A stretch of 64,000 nt of DNA, taken from the NCBI GenBank assembly GCA_013619125.1, contig JABXKS010000012.1, forward strand, positions 1 to 64,000, given 5' to 3'. Below the pieces are notes generated by a model. The model did no database searches, was not told where the DNA came from, and worked only from the letters and a program-made list of their open reading frames with translations. The stretch comes from Clostridiales bacterium. GTDB lineage: Bacteria; Bacillota; Clostridia; Tissierellales; GPF-1. Both the position numbers and the translations under genes were made by a program. Of the stretch, positions 53,688 to 63,806 are shown piece by piece. The first letter of the stretch is position 1, and each line of letters opens with the position of its first letter.

Positions 53688-54902
53688 ATGAGAAGAATTG
53701 GAAAGATTGTGGGGGTATTGTTCCTGATGGCGATCAGCGGACTCGCTTCCGTCAGCCTTGTGTATCAGCAAGGAGTGACGATTGACGGAAAGAAAATGGT
53801 AGACGAGGCGGAGTGGAATCTGGTTCAGGAAGAAATGATGGCATTTTCCAAACTGAAGTATATGGAGAATTTTGTACACGAAGAATTCTTGTACGAGACG
53901 GATGAAGCGCGCTTGAAGGAATACGAGATCAAGGGAATGGTAGCGGGATTGGATGATCCATATTCCCATTACTACACACCGGAAGAATTTCAGCAATATG
54001 TGGAAGATCAGATCGGCAGTTTCTATGGGATCGGAGTTTATGTGGTACCTGCGGAGGACAATCTGATTACGGTGGTTTCCCCGATCGAAGGGACTCCGGG
54101 ATATGAAGCGGGCATTCAACCTGGCGATAAGATTATTCGGGTTAACGGTATTGATTTTACGGGAGAAACCCTGAATGACGCGGTGAAAGAGATGCGTGGT
54201 GATCTGGGAACTGAAGTAACCATCACCATTCTTCGCATCGCCGAAAACGGGGGACGGGAAATCTTTGATTTAACCTTGGTTCGAGCGGAGATCAACGAAC
54301 AGACCGTTTCTTCCGAGCTTTTGGAAGAAGGGGTTGGCTATATTCGTGTCTTCCAATTTATGGAACAAACATCGGAGGATTTTCAGACGGCCTACAAGGA
54401 GTTGAAAGATCAGGGAGCAAGCTCTATTTTGATCGACTTGCGATATAATCCGGGTGGACTGTTGGATTCGGCTGTTGAGATTGCGGACTTCCTTTTAGGG
54501 GAACAAAAGATCACCTATACGAAGACCAAGGCCGGCGAGGTGGAGGAATTTTATTCCGACATTCGAAAGATAGACTTGCCTTTTGCATTCTTGTCCAACG
54601 GCGGTAGCGCAAGCGCCTCTGAGGTCTTGATGGGGGCTTGTCAGGATACGGGCAAGGCATTGATTATCGGTGAGCAGAGCTTCGGCAAAGGCATTGTGCA
54701 GGAGATCGTTCCATTGAACGATGGATCTGGTATTACCTTGACCATCGCAGAGTACTTTACCCCAGCGGATCGCAATATCCATGGGATCGGCATCACACCG
54801 GATATTGAAGTGGCGACCCCGGAAGACTTTGGACGCATTGATCCGAAGGAACGGGAAGGCGATCCACAGTTAACAGAAGGTATACGTCAATTGATGAAGT
54901 AA
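53688..54902 (+). CDS. S41 family carboxy-terminal processing protease (CtpA)
   Basis: Membrane-anchored serine protease of 404 residues. A signal/anchor is followed by a PDZ domain (GIGVYVVPAEDNLITVVSPIEGTPGYEAGIQPGDKI) and the protease with the Ser in SNGGSASASEVL and Lys in GEQSFGKGIVQ. The ftsEX-M23-ctp order is common in Clostridia and suggests processing of wall hydrolases. Ends at a perfect terminator. Confidence 0.94.
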   Translation: MRRIGKIVGVLFLMAISGLASVSLVYQQGVTIDGKKMVDEAEWNLVQEEMMAFSKLKYMENFVHEEFLYETDEARLKEYEIKGMVAGLDDPYSHYYTPEEFQQYVEDQIGSFYGIGVYVVPAEDNLITVVSPIEGTPGYEAGIQPGDKIIRVNGIDFTGETLNDAVKEMRGDLGTEVTITILRIAENGGREIFDLTLVRAEINEQTVSSELLEEGVGYIRVFQFMEQTSEDFQTAYKELKDQGASSILIDLRYNPGGLLDSAVEIADFLLGEQKITYTKTKAGEVEEFYSDIRKIDLPFAFLSNGGSASASEVLMGACQDTGKALIIGEQSFGKGIVQEIVPLNDGSGITLTIAEYFTPADRNIHGIGITPDIEVATPEDFGRIDPKEREGDPQLTEGIRQLMK

Positions 54903-54956
54903 ATGGATAAAAGTGGTGCAAATGAATGCGGGATTGAGACGCAACTCATTGCATAA

Positions 54957-54990
54957 AAAAACCGGATAGCCCATGGGCTATCCGGTTTTC
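54957..54990. terminator. Bidirectional terminator
   Basis: AACCGGATAGCCC and GGGCTATCCGGTT pair perfectly, flanked by A and T runs, between two convergent genes. Confidence 0.93.
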
Positions 54991-55005
54991 TGTTATGCCA
55001 CTTGT

Positions 55006-56259
55006 TTATATGGCTGCTTCATTCGATTCCGGTTTGGAATCACTGCCATCCGTTTCGACTAATTGATCAACGATCAAGGCGCAAGTCGCGTCACCGGTGA
55101 CGTTGACGGCCGTTCGCATCATATCGAAGAGACGATCGACACCGAATAGGATTGGCAAACCGACGACCGGAATATTAGCTGCTAATAACACGGCAACAAC
55201 CAATAGAGACGGACCGGGAACACCGGCTTGGCCGATAGAGCCAATCGTCGCGGTTAGGATAATCGCAATAAACTCAGGGAGACCCAACTCGACTCCAAAC
55301 CATTGGGCAAAGAAGGTGGCTGCTAAAGCGTAATAGATGGCATTGCCGTCCATGTTAATGGTCGCACCCAAGGGAATAACAAAAGAGGTTGTTGTTTTCG
55401 ATACCCCAAGATCTTTTTGACAAGTTTCTTCATTTAATGGAACCGTGGCCATGGATGATGCGGTGGAAAGGGCGAAGGCCTGCACCTTTCCGAATTTCGC
55501 AAAGAACTCTCGTACCGGTGTCTTGGTAAAGAGTTTGATTAGCAGACCATAGAATCCGAAGGTGTGCACCACAAGGGCCACCGTATAGAGAATCAGCAGT
55601 TTGCTGACACTGAGTAGAACGCCCCATCCGAAGGTGCCGACTGCATCTGCCATTAAGGCGAATACGCCGATCGGTGCAATGATCATGATCTTAAGAATCA
55701 CGTAGACAAGGGCGTCTGTAACGCCGCCGATGATATTCAACAAGGGTTCCTTTTGTGAATCCTTCAGCGAGTTGATGCCAAAGCCAAAGAACAGGCTAAA
55801 GAATAGAATCTGTAGAATGTTTCCTTGCACCAGTGAATCGAAAGGATTCGTGGGTACAATGCCGATCAAAGTGTCCCAAAATCCTGGAACCGATCCGCGG
55901 GTCGCGTATTCGTCGGAGAACATGGTTTGAAAACTGTCCAACCCTTCTGTAACGCCGGGTTCGAAAACTTGACCCAAGATCAAAGCGAAGATTACCGCGA
56001 AGGCTGTTGTTCCCAAGTAAAAGGCGAAGGTAGTTGCTCCTACCTTTCCAGCGGAACTTGAGTTGCCAATTGCTGCGGCGCCGTTAATAATTGAGAAAAA
56101 TACCAGTGGAATGACAACCATTTTTATAAGGCTGACAAATAGTACGCCGATTGGAGCTAGCATGCTTGCATCTTCTTGCATGACACCTCCAGCAATGATC
56201 CCTGTAATCATTGCGAGAATGATCCAGGTGCCGAGACTGCCGAAAAAACTTTTTTTCAT
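55006..56259 (-). CDS. Dicarboxylate/amino acid:cation symporter
   Basis: Membrane transporter of 417 residues, DAACS family (GltP/GltT/DctA). Characteristic sequences: the serine-rich hairpin FALSTASSMATVP, GATINMDGNAIYYA and FDMMRTAVNVTGDATCA. The substrate is probably glutamate, aspartate or a dicarboxylate. AGAGGAA precedes the ATG. No neighbouring operon partners. Confidence 0.93.
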   Translation of the reverse strand: MKKSFFGSLGTWIILAMITGIIAGGVMQEDASMLAPIGVLFVSLIKMVVIPLVFFSIINGAAAIGNSSSAGKVGATTFAFYLGTTAFAVIFALILGQVFEPGVTEGLDSFQTMFSDEYATRGSVPGFWDTLIGIVPTNPFDSLVQGNILQILFFSLFFGFGINSLKDSQKEPLLNIIGGVTDALVYVILKIMIIAPIGVFALMADAVGTFGWGVLLSVSKLLILYTVALVVHTFGFYGLLIKLFTKTPVREFFAKFGKVQAFALSTASSMATVPLNEETCQKDLGVSKTTTSFVIPLGATINMDGNAIYYALAATFFAQWFGVELGLPEFIAIILTATIGSIGQAGVPGPSLLVVAVLLAANIPVVGLPILFGVDRLFDMMRTAVNVTGDATCALIVDQLVETDGSDSKPESNEAAI

Positions 56260-56460
56260 TCAATCTGTTCCTCTCATAATGAATTTATGTCTTTATCATG
56301 CAGACATGTTGTAAGTATATCAAAATTCAAAGAGATGTAAAGAATAATTCACAAAGTTGTGGCGTGCGAGTAATAAGTTTATGACAAACATGAAATAAAA
56401 TGATGATTTCTTGCAAGAAATTTCAGTTATAAATGAAAAATTCGTCTTTGTTTGGATTTG

Positions 56461-56502
56461 AAAAAAGAACCTCAAATCCCAATTTTTGGGGATTCTAGGT
56501 TC
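56461..56502 (-). terminator. Terminator downstream of the birA fragment
   Basis: AGGTTC / GAACCT with inner AATCCC / GGGATT. The minus-strand copy ends in six T (56466-56461), so it terminates leftward transcription. Confidence 0.85.
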
Positions 56503-56505
56503 TCT

Positions 56506-56700
56506 CTATTGTTTTTGAATGTTGACTTCGCCGGAAGATAGGGTTTGTACGTCGGAAGCTTTTTCGACGACCAAACGTCCTTCGGAATCGATCTGAATGG
56601 CGCGCGATTTATTCAAAAAAACATGGGTGTGGAAGTTGATTGTTTCATTTAACAGTATGAAATGTTCGCCTGTGACGGTCAATGCAACCTCGAAAGAGCG
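56506..56700 (-). pseudogene. Displaced birA 3' end (64 codons)
   Basis: On the minus strand the frame from 56700 to the TAG at 56506-56508 encodes RSFEVALTVTGEHF, then ETINFHT, SRAIQIDSEGRLVVE and LSSGEVNIQKQ. It aligns without gaps to the last 64 residues of BirA (57841), where SFESALDV, ETINIHT, ARAIQIDSDGRLVVE and LSSGEVSIRKA occur. Homology stops upstream of 56700 and an in-frame TAA appears about seven codons before. There is no start codon or ribosome site. It is the 3' end of a second or former birA, left on the far side of the CPBP gene. Confidence 0.88.
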
Positions 56701-56799
56701 GTTTTGATTCGAAGATTGTTATCAAGCCCAAGTTGATGATGGATAGATATCTATTGCAGGGTTATTGCGATCTGATCCATGTAATTGTTACTTGTGCAT

Positions 56800-57687
56800 T
56801 TATATGGTATCGATGAGACCGTGCAAAATAATACAGGGGGTCAACGATTTCGTAGATAAATAGATCTTGCCTATTAAATAGCCCAAATACATTTGCATGC
56901 TAGTGGATAAGATTGAAATGATTGTGAGTTCATTCGGTGGTAGAGCATGAATCAATCCAAATACAACGGCTTGAATCATATTGGCTTTGGATTCTCTGAT
57001 TCCAATGGAAAGCAATCCGCTTAATAAAAACCCGCGAAAGATCACTTCTTCAACAATGCTTGGATAGTAAATCTGTTGGAAAAAATTGCGGAAAAAATAA
57101 TCGACTGGCAAAGCCTTCAGCGAGTCGAAATCAGTCGCGACAATGTACGGAATCTTGAGAAGGATAAAAAGTGCAAAAATATAGAGTAAGGTTTTTGCGT
57201 TGATCGACCAATTGAAATCTCTGAGGCGGACCTTGAAGAGAGTACAGCTGGTTATGGTTAAAATAATCGGGAGCTGAATCAATCGATAGTCATGAATCGT
57301 ATTGGCTTTTTCCCATATGCCAAAGACTGTAAAACCATTTATGATCAAAAGATACAGTCCAAAAGCCAGAAAAAATGCGTGTAGTATTTTTTTGTTGTGC
57401 GGGATTGCCAGTTGATCGTTCTGGATATGATGCCGGAAGGCGATGATTGCATAGAATGAAAGAATCAATGGCACAATCATATGGATCGCATTAAAGATCA
57501 TGATAGACAGCAAGCATGCAATGGAGAATAACAGTTCCATACGGGAAATACCGTAGCGGTCTAACCATTTTGGAAAAGACAGTCTTCCTTGAGGCGATGT
57601 TTTATACAGCCCCCACGGCAAGAGCAGAAAAGAAAATAGAATTAAGAAAGAATAGGTGCATAGATAAAAAATAATTTCTGTTTGCAT
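56800..57687 (-). CDS. CPBP family intramembrane protease
   Basis: Membrane protein of 295 residues with about eight hydrophobic segments. The CPBP (Abi/Rce1-like) motifs are EEVIFRGFL, GLIHAL and HGLID near the end. The family includes prenyl-protein-type proteases and bacteriocin immunity proteins. AGGAG precedes the ATG. It is more A+T rich than its neighbours and lies between birA and the displaced birA 3' end, which suggests insertion. Function here is unknown. Confidence 0.88.
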   Translation of the reverse strand: MQTEIIFYLCTYSFLILFSFLLLPWGLYKTSPQGRLSFPKWLDRYGISRMELLFSIACLLSIMIFNAIHMIVPLILSFYAIIAFRHHIQNDQLAIPHNKKILHAFFLAFGLYLLIINGFTVFGIWEKANTIHDYRLIQLPIILTITSCTLFKVRLRDFNWSINAKTLLYIFALFILLKIPYIVATDFDSLKALPVDYFFRNFFQQIYYPSIVEEVIFRGFLLSGLLSIGIRESKANMIQAVVFGLIHALPPNELTIISILSTSMQMYLGYLIGKIYLSTKSLTPCIILHGLIDTI

Positions 57688-57795
57688 TTGTAAGACTCCT
57701 ATCCGAAAACCGTTGATTTATTCTGTCAACGAATTATAATCAGAAAAAGTATAACATAATTTCCCACATTTTTTCTTAAAAGAGTAACAATGGAT

Positions 57796-57837
57796 AAAAA
57801 AAGAGCCATGAATCCCGGAAGTTAGGGAATGGCTCTT
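57796..57837 (-). terminator. Terminator after birA
   Basis: AAGAGCCAT / ATGGCTCTT with an inner TCCC / GGGA. On the minus strand it is followed by seven T (57802-57796). Confidence 0.88.
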
Positions 57838-57840
57838 AAA

Positions 57841-58809
57841 CTATGCTTTGCGGATACTGACTTCGCCGGAAGAAAGGGCTTGCATGCCGGAAGCAGTTTC
57901 GACGACCAAGCGTCCATCGGAATCGATTTGAATGGCGCGTGCCGGTTCCACAGAATCGCGGGTATGGATGTTGATTGTTTCCCCTAAAAGATTGGAGTGT
58001 TTGCGACATACATCCAAGGCGGACTCGAAAGAGCCGGTTTGCATCACATGGTTGTAATGGCGAGCTACGCTTTCAATGACGCGGGCAGCCAGTTTCTGTC
58101 GAGACTGAACCGTGTCTGTTTCAATTCGCAGAGAACTCGCGATGGTTTGCAAATCTTCTGGAAAATCCGTTGTAACTGTATTGACATTGATGCCAATTCC
58201 AATCACCAGATAGTGGAGAGCATGCATCTCGCCGCTCATCTCTGTTAGGATTCCGCAGATCTTGCGGTTCTCAAACAACAAGTCGTTGGGCCATTTTATG
58301 GAAAGTCCTGGAAGAACGGGCTCCAAGGCTTCCCAAACGGCGGCGGCGGCCATCTGAGTGAACAATGGGACCTGTTGAATCGGCAGGTCGGGCTTTAATA
58401 TCATACTGAGATAGATGTTTTTATTTGCCGGAGAATGCCAATTGCGGCCTCGGCGACCTCGTCCTGTGGTTTGTTCGTCGGCAATAACAACGGTTCCTTC
58501 TTCGGCTTCCAAAGCGATAGACTTTGCGTAGTCGTTAGTCGATGATATACTGGCAAAGTGAATCATAGGATGGGCGGGAACGGAAGGTGTTAGATATGGC
58601 GCCAAGCAATCCGGAGACAGATGGTCCGGCTGATGAATCAGGCGATATCCTTTTCTGGAAACGGCTTCGATTTCATAGCCATTTTCCCGTAATTGATGAA
58701 TGACTTTCCATATAGCAGCTCGGCTGACACCGAGGCCTTCACTCATCGCTTCGCCGGAGAGATAGTCGGATCTATTATTTAGCAGTAATTCGAGTATTTT
58801 TGATTTCAT
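57841..58809 (-). CDS. birA: Biotin--protein ligase and biotin operon repressor BirA
   Basis: Bifunctional protein of 322 residues. The N-terminal winged helix (LSGEAMSEGLGVSRAAIWKVIHQL) would bind operators; the ligase domain has GRGRRGRNWHSP (ATP/biotin loop) and KWPNDLLFENRKICGIL. The C-terminal domain (residues about 265-322) is what is duplicated at 56506. GGAGGCGA precedes the ATG. No biotin synthesis genes are nearby; biotin use is inferred from this gene. Confidence 0.95.
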   Translation of the reverse strand: MKSKILELLLNNRSDYLSGEAMSEGLGVSRAAIWKVIHQLRENGYEIEAVSRKGYRLIHQPDHLSPDCLAPYLTPSVPAHPMIHFASISSTNDYAKSIALEAEEGTVVIADEQTTGRGRRGRNWHSPANKNIYLSMILKPDLPIQQVPLFTQMAAAAVWEALEPVLPGLSIKWPNDLLFENRKICGILTEMSGEMHALHYLVIGIGINVNTVTTDFPEDLQTIASSLRIETDTVQSRQKLAARVIESVARHYNHVMQTGSFESALDVCRKHSNLLGETINIHTRDSVEPARAIQIDSDGRLVVETASGMQALSSGEVSIRKA

Positions 58810-58874
58810 CTCTTCGCCTCCTTGGGATTATTATACCAGATTCCGGGGTATGAGGTTAAGCGTCAAACGAATAG

Positions 58875-58916
58875 TTGCACAGCAATGAAATTATGATATA
58901 ATCAGAACAAACGTTC
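58875..58916 (+). promoter_or_regulatory. uvrB promoter and SOS (LexA) box
   Basis: TTGCAC (58875-58880), 16 bases, then an extended -10 TGATATAAT (TATAAT 58897-58902). GAACAAACGTTC at 58905-58916 fits the Gram-positive LexA box GAAC-N4-GTTC exactly and overlaps the transcription start, so uvrBA is probably repressed by LexA. Confidence 0.9.
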
Positions 58917-58935
58917 TAATTAAGGAGGCGATCCC

Positions 58936-60912
58936 ATGTTCCAATTGCAATCGAATTATGTTCCACGGGGAGATCAGCCCGCAGCGATCGAACGGCTTAC
59001 GGAAGGACTCTTGGATGGGAAAAAACATCAGACTCTTTTGGGTGTAACAGGATCTGGAAAAACCTTCACGATGGCCAATATTATCCAAAATGTGCAACGT
59101 CCAACTCTGGTCATTGCCCATAATAAAACATTGGCGGCACAATTGGTAGCGGAGTTTAAGGAGTTTTTTCCAAATAATGCGGTCGAATACTTCGTTAGTT
59201 ACTACGATTATTATCAGCCAGAGGCTTATGTGGTGTCTTCTGACACCTTTATAGAAAAAGACGCATCCATTAATGAAGAGATCGATAAGCTGCGTCACTC
59301 GGCGACAGCGGCTCTTTTTGAGCGGCGGGATGTGATTATTGTCGCGTCTGTTTCCTGTATTTATGGATTGGGAAGTCCCATCGATTATGAAAACTTGGTG
59401 GTTTCTTTACGTCCTGGCATGCTACGGGATCGGGATGAGGTCATTCGAAAATTAATTGATATTCAATTTGCCCGCAATGACATTAATTTTATCCGCGGCA
59501 CTTTTCGGGTTCGTGGAGACTCTCTGGAGATTTTTCCGGCGGATAGTTCGGAGCGAGCCATCCGTGTGGAGTTTTTTGGAGATGAGATTGAACGGATTGT
59601 GGAAGTGAATGTTCTGACAGGGGAACTCCTGGCAGTGCGGAACCACATTTCCATCTTCCCGGCTTCTCATTATGTTACGACACCGGAAAAGATTGAGAAT
59701 GCAATCGGCAATATTCAGGCGGAGCTGGAGGCTCGACTGGAAGAGCTGAATCGAGAGACAAAACTGGTGGAAGCGCAGCGATTGGAGCAGCGGACCCGCT
59801 ATGATATCGAAATGATGAGAGAGATGGGCTATTGCAACGGGATTGAGAACTACTCCCGTCATATCAATGGCTTGGAGCCCGGGATGCGGCCTTATACGCT
59901 GATCGATTATTTCCCGGATGATTTTTTGATGATCGTCGATGAATCTCATGTGAGTTTACCTCAGGTACGGGGGATGTATGCGGGTGACCGTTCGAGAAAG
60001 GAAAACCTGGTCAAATATGGTTTTCGCCTGCCCTCCGCTTTGGATAACAGGCCTCTTCAGTTTACGGAATTCGAGGGCATGGTGAATCAAGCCGTCTATA
60101 TGAGTGCGACACCGGGTCCTTATGAACTGAGCCATTCTGAACGGATTGTCGAACAGGTGATTCGTCCAACTGGGCTTTTGGATCCAATTATAGAGGTTCG
60201 TCCTACAGAAGGACAGATCGATGATCTCTTGTCCGAGATCAAAAAACGGGTCAAACTGAAGGAACGAGTGTTGATTACGACCCTGACAAAACGAATGTCG
60301 GAAGACCTAACAGACTATTTGAAGCAGGCTGGTGTCAAGGTCAACTACCTGCATTCCGATGTAAAGACCATTGATCGAATGAAGATCATTCGAGATTTGC
60401 GAATCGGCGTCCATGATGTTTTGGTGGGGATCAATCTCCTCAGGGAAGGTCTGGATCTTCCGGAGGTGTCATTGGTTGCCATTCTCGATGCGGACAAGGA
60501 AGGCTTTTTACGGTCTGAAACCTCTATGGTGCAGACCATTGGCCGTGCGGCCCGTCACCTAAATGGCCGGGTTGTGATGTACGGGGATCGGATTACGAAC
60601 TCCATGGCAAGAGCCATTGACGAGACGGAACGCCGCCGCGTCATTCAGGAATCTTATAACAAAGCAAACGGGATTACCCCGCAATCGATACAAAAATCGG
60701 TTCGCGCCATTATCGAGGCAACCAAGGTGGCCGAGGATGGCACGGAATACAGATCTACTGGCAACAGCTTCAATGAGAAGCGATTGCTGCAAGAGATCGA
60801 AGCTTTGCGTCAGGCTATGTTGTCTGCTGCCGAGCGATTGGAATTTGAAGTGGCGGCGGAAATCCGCGACGAGCTTCAAATGTTGGAAAAAGAATTACAA
60901 TCAAGGAGTTAA
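58936..60912 (+). CDS. uvrB: Excinuclease ABC subunit B
   Basis: Damage-recognition helicase-like subunit of nucleotide excision repair, 658 residues. Walker A GVTGSGKT, the beta-hairpin region [35 protein letters not shown], the helicase motif [10 protein letters not shown], and the C-terminal UVR domain ([19 protein letters not shown]) that contacts UvrC. AAGGAGG precedes the ATG. Two bases separate it from uvrA. Confidence 0.98.
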   Translation: MFQLQSNYVPRGDQPAAIERLTEGLLDGKKHQTLLGVTGSGKTFTMANIIQNVQRPTLVIAHNKTLAAQLVAEFKEFFPNNAVEYFVSYYDYYQPEAYVVSSDTFIEKDASINEEIDKLRHSATAALFERRDVIIVASVSCIYGLGSPIDYENLVVSLRPGMLRDRDEVIRKLIDIQFARNDINFIRGTFRVRGDSLEIFPADSSERAIRVEFFGDEIERIVEVNVLTGELLAVRNHISIFPASHYVTTPEKIENAIGNIQAELEARLEELNRETKLVEAQRLEQRTRYDIEMMREMGYCNGIENYSRHINGLEPGMRPYTLIDYFPDDFLMIVDESHVSLPQVRGMYAGDRSRKENLVKYGFRLPSALDNRPLQFTEFEGMVNQAVYMSATPGPYELSHSERIVEQVIRPTGLLDPIIEVRPTEGQIDDLLSEIKKRVKLKERVLITTLTKRMSEDLTDYLKQAGVKVNYLHSDVKTIDRMKIIRDLRIGVHDVLVGINLLREGLDLPEVSLVAILDADKEGFLRSETSMVQTIGRAARHLNGRVVMYGDRITNSMARAIDETERRRVIQESYNKANGITPQSIQKSVRAIIEATKVAEDGTEYRSTGNSFNEKRLLQEIEALRQAMLSAAERLEFEVAAEIRDELQMLEKELQSRS

Positions 60913-60914
60913 TC

Positions 60915-63740
60915 ATGAAGGATAGAATCAAGATCAAAGGCGCCAAAGAAAACAATCTGAAGAATATAGACTTGGAGATCCCTCGCAATCAGATGGTGGT
61001 AATGACGGGGTTGTCGGGTTCCGGCAAGTCTTCCCTCGCTTTCGATACCATCTATGCAGAAGGACAGCGACGCTACGTGGAAAGTCTGTCCTCCTATGCG
61101 AGGCAATTTCTGGGTCAGATGGAAAAACCCGATGTGGAATTGATTGAGGGATTGTCCCCAGCCATTTCCATTGATCAAAAAACAACCAACCGGAATCCTC
61201 GCTCCACGGTGGGAACGGTGACCGAAATTTATGATTATCTGCGTCTTTTATTCGCACGGATCGGAAAACCGCATTGTCCGATTTGCGGAAAACCCATTGA
61301 ATCTCAGAATATTGATCAAATGGTGGATGCTGTTATGTCATTGCCCATGGACAGCAAGGCAAGGGTTTTATCCCCGATCATTCGTGGCGAAAAGGGCACC
61401 CATCAGAAGACCCTGGAAACCCTGAAAAAAGAGGGCTTTATTCGGATTATGGTAAACGGGGAAGAAATGCAATTGGAGGATGAAATTGTCCTTAATAAAA
61501 ATAAAAAACACAACCTGGAAGTGGTGGTGGATCGACTGGTGATTCGCAAGGGAATCACCAAGCGATTGACGGATTCCTTGGAAACCGCCCTGCATCTGGC
61601 AGAGGGAATGGCCATCGTGGAGGTTGTAAACGGGGAGCGTTTGACCTTTAGCGAAAAATATGCCTGCGATAGCTGCGGGATTGCCATGGATGAATTGGCG
61701 CCACGCATGTTCTCCTTCAATAGTCCTTTTGGGATGTGTCCAACCTGCAATGGGCTGGGAAACCATCGCAAAATTGATCCAGAACTTTTGATTCCCGACG
61801 AAGACAAATCAATCGCTGAGGGAGCCATTGAAATGTTCAATGGCGCCGAAGAAAACACCTATTATTACGAGATTTTTCGTGCCCTGACGGAGGCCTATAA
61901 TTTTGATATGAAGCGACCCATGAAGGAAGCGCCGAAAGCCTTCCGAAAAGCTTTGCTTCACGGCACGGGTAGGAAGTCGATCACCATTACTTTCCACAGC
62001 CATTTCGGGGGAGACCGGGAGCGCACTGCGCCTTTCGAAGGAATTATCCACAACCTGGAACGGCGATATAAGGACACTCATTCCGATTATATGCGGAATC
62101 GAATTGAGCAATATATGGCAGAGATTCCTTGTGAAGTATGTGGAGGGCGTCGATTGAATCCCACGAGCATGGCGGTTACGGTGCATGGGATGAATATTAT
62201 TGAGACGACAGAACTTCCCATTGGAGAGTCGAGAGCCTTCTTTGACAACTTGCCATTAACGGAACGAGAACAGATTATCTCTCGTCAGATCTTCAAGGAG
62301 ATTAAGGCGCGGTTGCAATTTTTAGAGGATGTTGGACTGGGTTATCTGACCCTGTCTCGAAGTGCATCCACTCTCTCTGGGGGCGAGTCGCAGCGTATAC
62401 GGTTGGCTACGCAGATCGGATCTCAATTGGTGGGGGTTCTCTACGTACTGGATGAGCCGAGCATCGGTCTTCATCAGCGAGACAACGCGCGATTGCTGCG
62501 TGCGCTTCGCGGGCTGACAAACCTGGGAAACACCCTGATTATCGTCGAGCATGACGAGGAAACCATGCGGGAGGCGGATCATATCGTGGATATCGGTCCC
62601 GGCGCCGGAATTCATGGCGGCGAGGTGCTTTGCCAAGGCACCATAGAAGATATTATGGCATGCAAGGAGTCCATCACAGGTCAATACCTGTCAGGTATCA
62701 AGTCGATACCCATTCCTGAAATGAGACGCAAGGGAAGTGGGGAGGTGCTTCGCATTGAAGGGGCGCAAGAGAACAATCTGAGAAATATTGACGTTGATTT
62801 TCCTTTGGGAACCTTCACCTGCGTGACCGGGGTTTCGGGTTCTGGAAAGAGCAGTCTGGTCAATGAGATTCTCTACAAGGGAGCCGCTCGCCATCTCTAT
62901 CGCTCCATTGCCCATCCGGGCAAGCATAAAAAAATTGAAGGGCTAGATCAGATTGACAAGGTCATCGACATTGATCAGAGTCCAATCGGACGGACGCCTA
63001 GGTCCAATCCAGCGACCTATACGGGTGTCTTTAACGCCATTCGCGATCTATTTGCCATGACGCCGGATGCGAGAGAGCGCGGTTACAAGAAAGGTCGATT
63101 CAGCTTTAATGTGAAGGGTGGCCGCTGTGAAGCCTGCAAGGGCGACGGCGTAATCAAGATTGAAATGCACTTTCTGCCTGATGTCTATGTGCCTTGCGAA
63201 ACCTGCAAGGGCAAGCGTTATAACCGAGAAACTCTGGAAGTTCTCTACAAGGGCAAGACCATTGCTGATGTTTTGGCTTTGAGTGTTGAGGAAGCCCTAG
63301 AGTTTTTCTATGCGATTCCAACGATTCGACGAAAATTGCAGACCCTTTTTGATGTGGGTCTTGGCTATATTCGCTTGGGACAACCGTCCACCCAATTATC
63401 CGGTGGGGAGGCGCAACGGATTAAGCTGGCCTCGGAACTGAGCAAGAAAAGCACGGGGAGAACCTTGTATATTCTTGACGAGCCCACAACGGGCTTGCAT
63501 ATCGCCGATGTCGACAAGCTGATTCATGTCTTGGACCGATTGGCGGATGCCGGGAATACCGTGGTGGTCATCGAGCATAACTTGGATGTGATCAAGGTAG
63601 CGGATCATATTATTGATTTAGGACCCGAAGGTGGCGCTGGCGGGGGCAAGATATTAACCACGGGCACCCCGGAAAAGGTGGCACGTTCGAAAAAATCCCA
63701 TACGGGACAGTATTTAAAAGCGATCTTGGCGCGTGGATAA
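60915..63740 (+). CDS. uvrA: Excinuclease ABC subunit A
   Basis: Damage-sensing ATPase of 941 residues with two ABC modules. Walker A sites [14 protein letters not shown] and [14 protein letters not shown], signatures [12 protein letters not shown] and [12 protein letters not shown], and zinc motifs CPICGKP...CDSC and CEVCGGRR are all visible. CAAGGAG precedes the ATG. It is transcribed with uvrB under the SOS box. uvrC is not in this window. Confidence 0.98.
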   Translation: MKDRIKIKGAKENNLKNIDLEIPRNQMVVMTGLSGSGKSSLAFDTIYAEGQRRYVESLSSYARQFLGQMEKPDVELIEGLSPAISIDQKTTNRNPRSTVGTVTEIYDYLRLLFARIGKPHCPICGKPIESQNIDQMVDAVMSLPMDSKARVLSPIIRGEKGTHQKTLETLKKEGFIRIMVNGEEMQLEDEIVLNKNKKHNLEVVVDRLVIRKGITKRLTDSLETALHLAEGMAIVEVVNGERLTFSEKYACDSCGIAMDELAPRMFSFNSPFGMCPTCNGLGNHRKIDPELLIPDEDKSIAEGAIEMFNGAEENTYYYEIFRALTEAYNFDMKRPMKEAPKAFRKALLHGTGRKSITITFHSHFGGDRERTAPFEGIIHNLERRYKDTHSDYMRNRIEQYMAEIPCEVCGGRRLNPTSMAVTVHGMNIIETTELPIGESRAFFDNLPLTEREQIISRQIFKEIKARLQFLEDVGLGYLTLSRSASTLSGGESQRIRLATQIGSQLVGVLYVLDEPSIGLHQRDNARLLRALRGLTNLGNTLIIVEHDEETMREADHIVDIGPGAGIHGGEVLCQGTIEDIMACKESITGQYLSGIKSIPIPEMRRKGSGEVLRIEGAQENNLRNIDVDFPLGTFTCVTGVSGSGKSSLVNEILYKGAARHLYRSIAHPGKHKKIEGLDQIDKVIDIDQSPIGRTPRSNPATYTGVFNAIRDLFAMTPDARERGYKKGRFSFNVKGGRCEACKGDGVIKIEMHFLPDVYVPCETCKGKRYNRETLEVLYKGKTIADVLALSVEEALEFFYAIPTIRRKLQTLFDVGLGYIRLGQPSTQLSGGEAQRIKLASELSKKSTGRTLYILDEPTTGLHIADVDKLIHVLDRLADAGNTVVVIEHNLDVIKVADHIIDLGPEGGAGGGKILTTGTPEKVARSKKSHTGQYLKAILARG

Positions 63741-63760
63741 ATAAACCCACAAAAATTTGT

Positions 63761-63804
63761 ACCCCCTTGCTTTCTCTGATAGAGTAAAGAAAAGGGGGTT
63801 TTTT
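63761..63804 (+). terminator. Terminator hairpin after uvrA, carrying the next gene's ribosome site
   Basis: ACCCCCTT (63761-63768) pairs with AAGGGGGT (63792-63799), an inner TTTCTCT / AGAGTAAAG pairing adds stability, and six T follow. The GGGGG of the 3' arm is also the only Shine-Dalgarno-like sequence of the gene at 63807. Confidence 0.82.
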
Positions 63805-63806
63805 CC

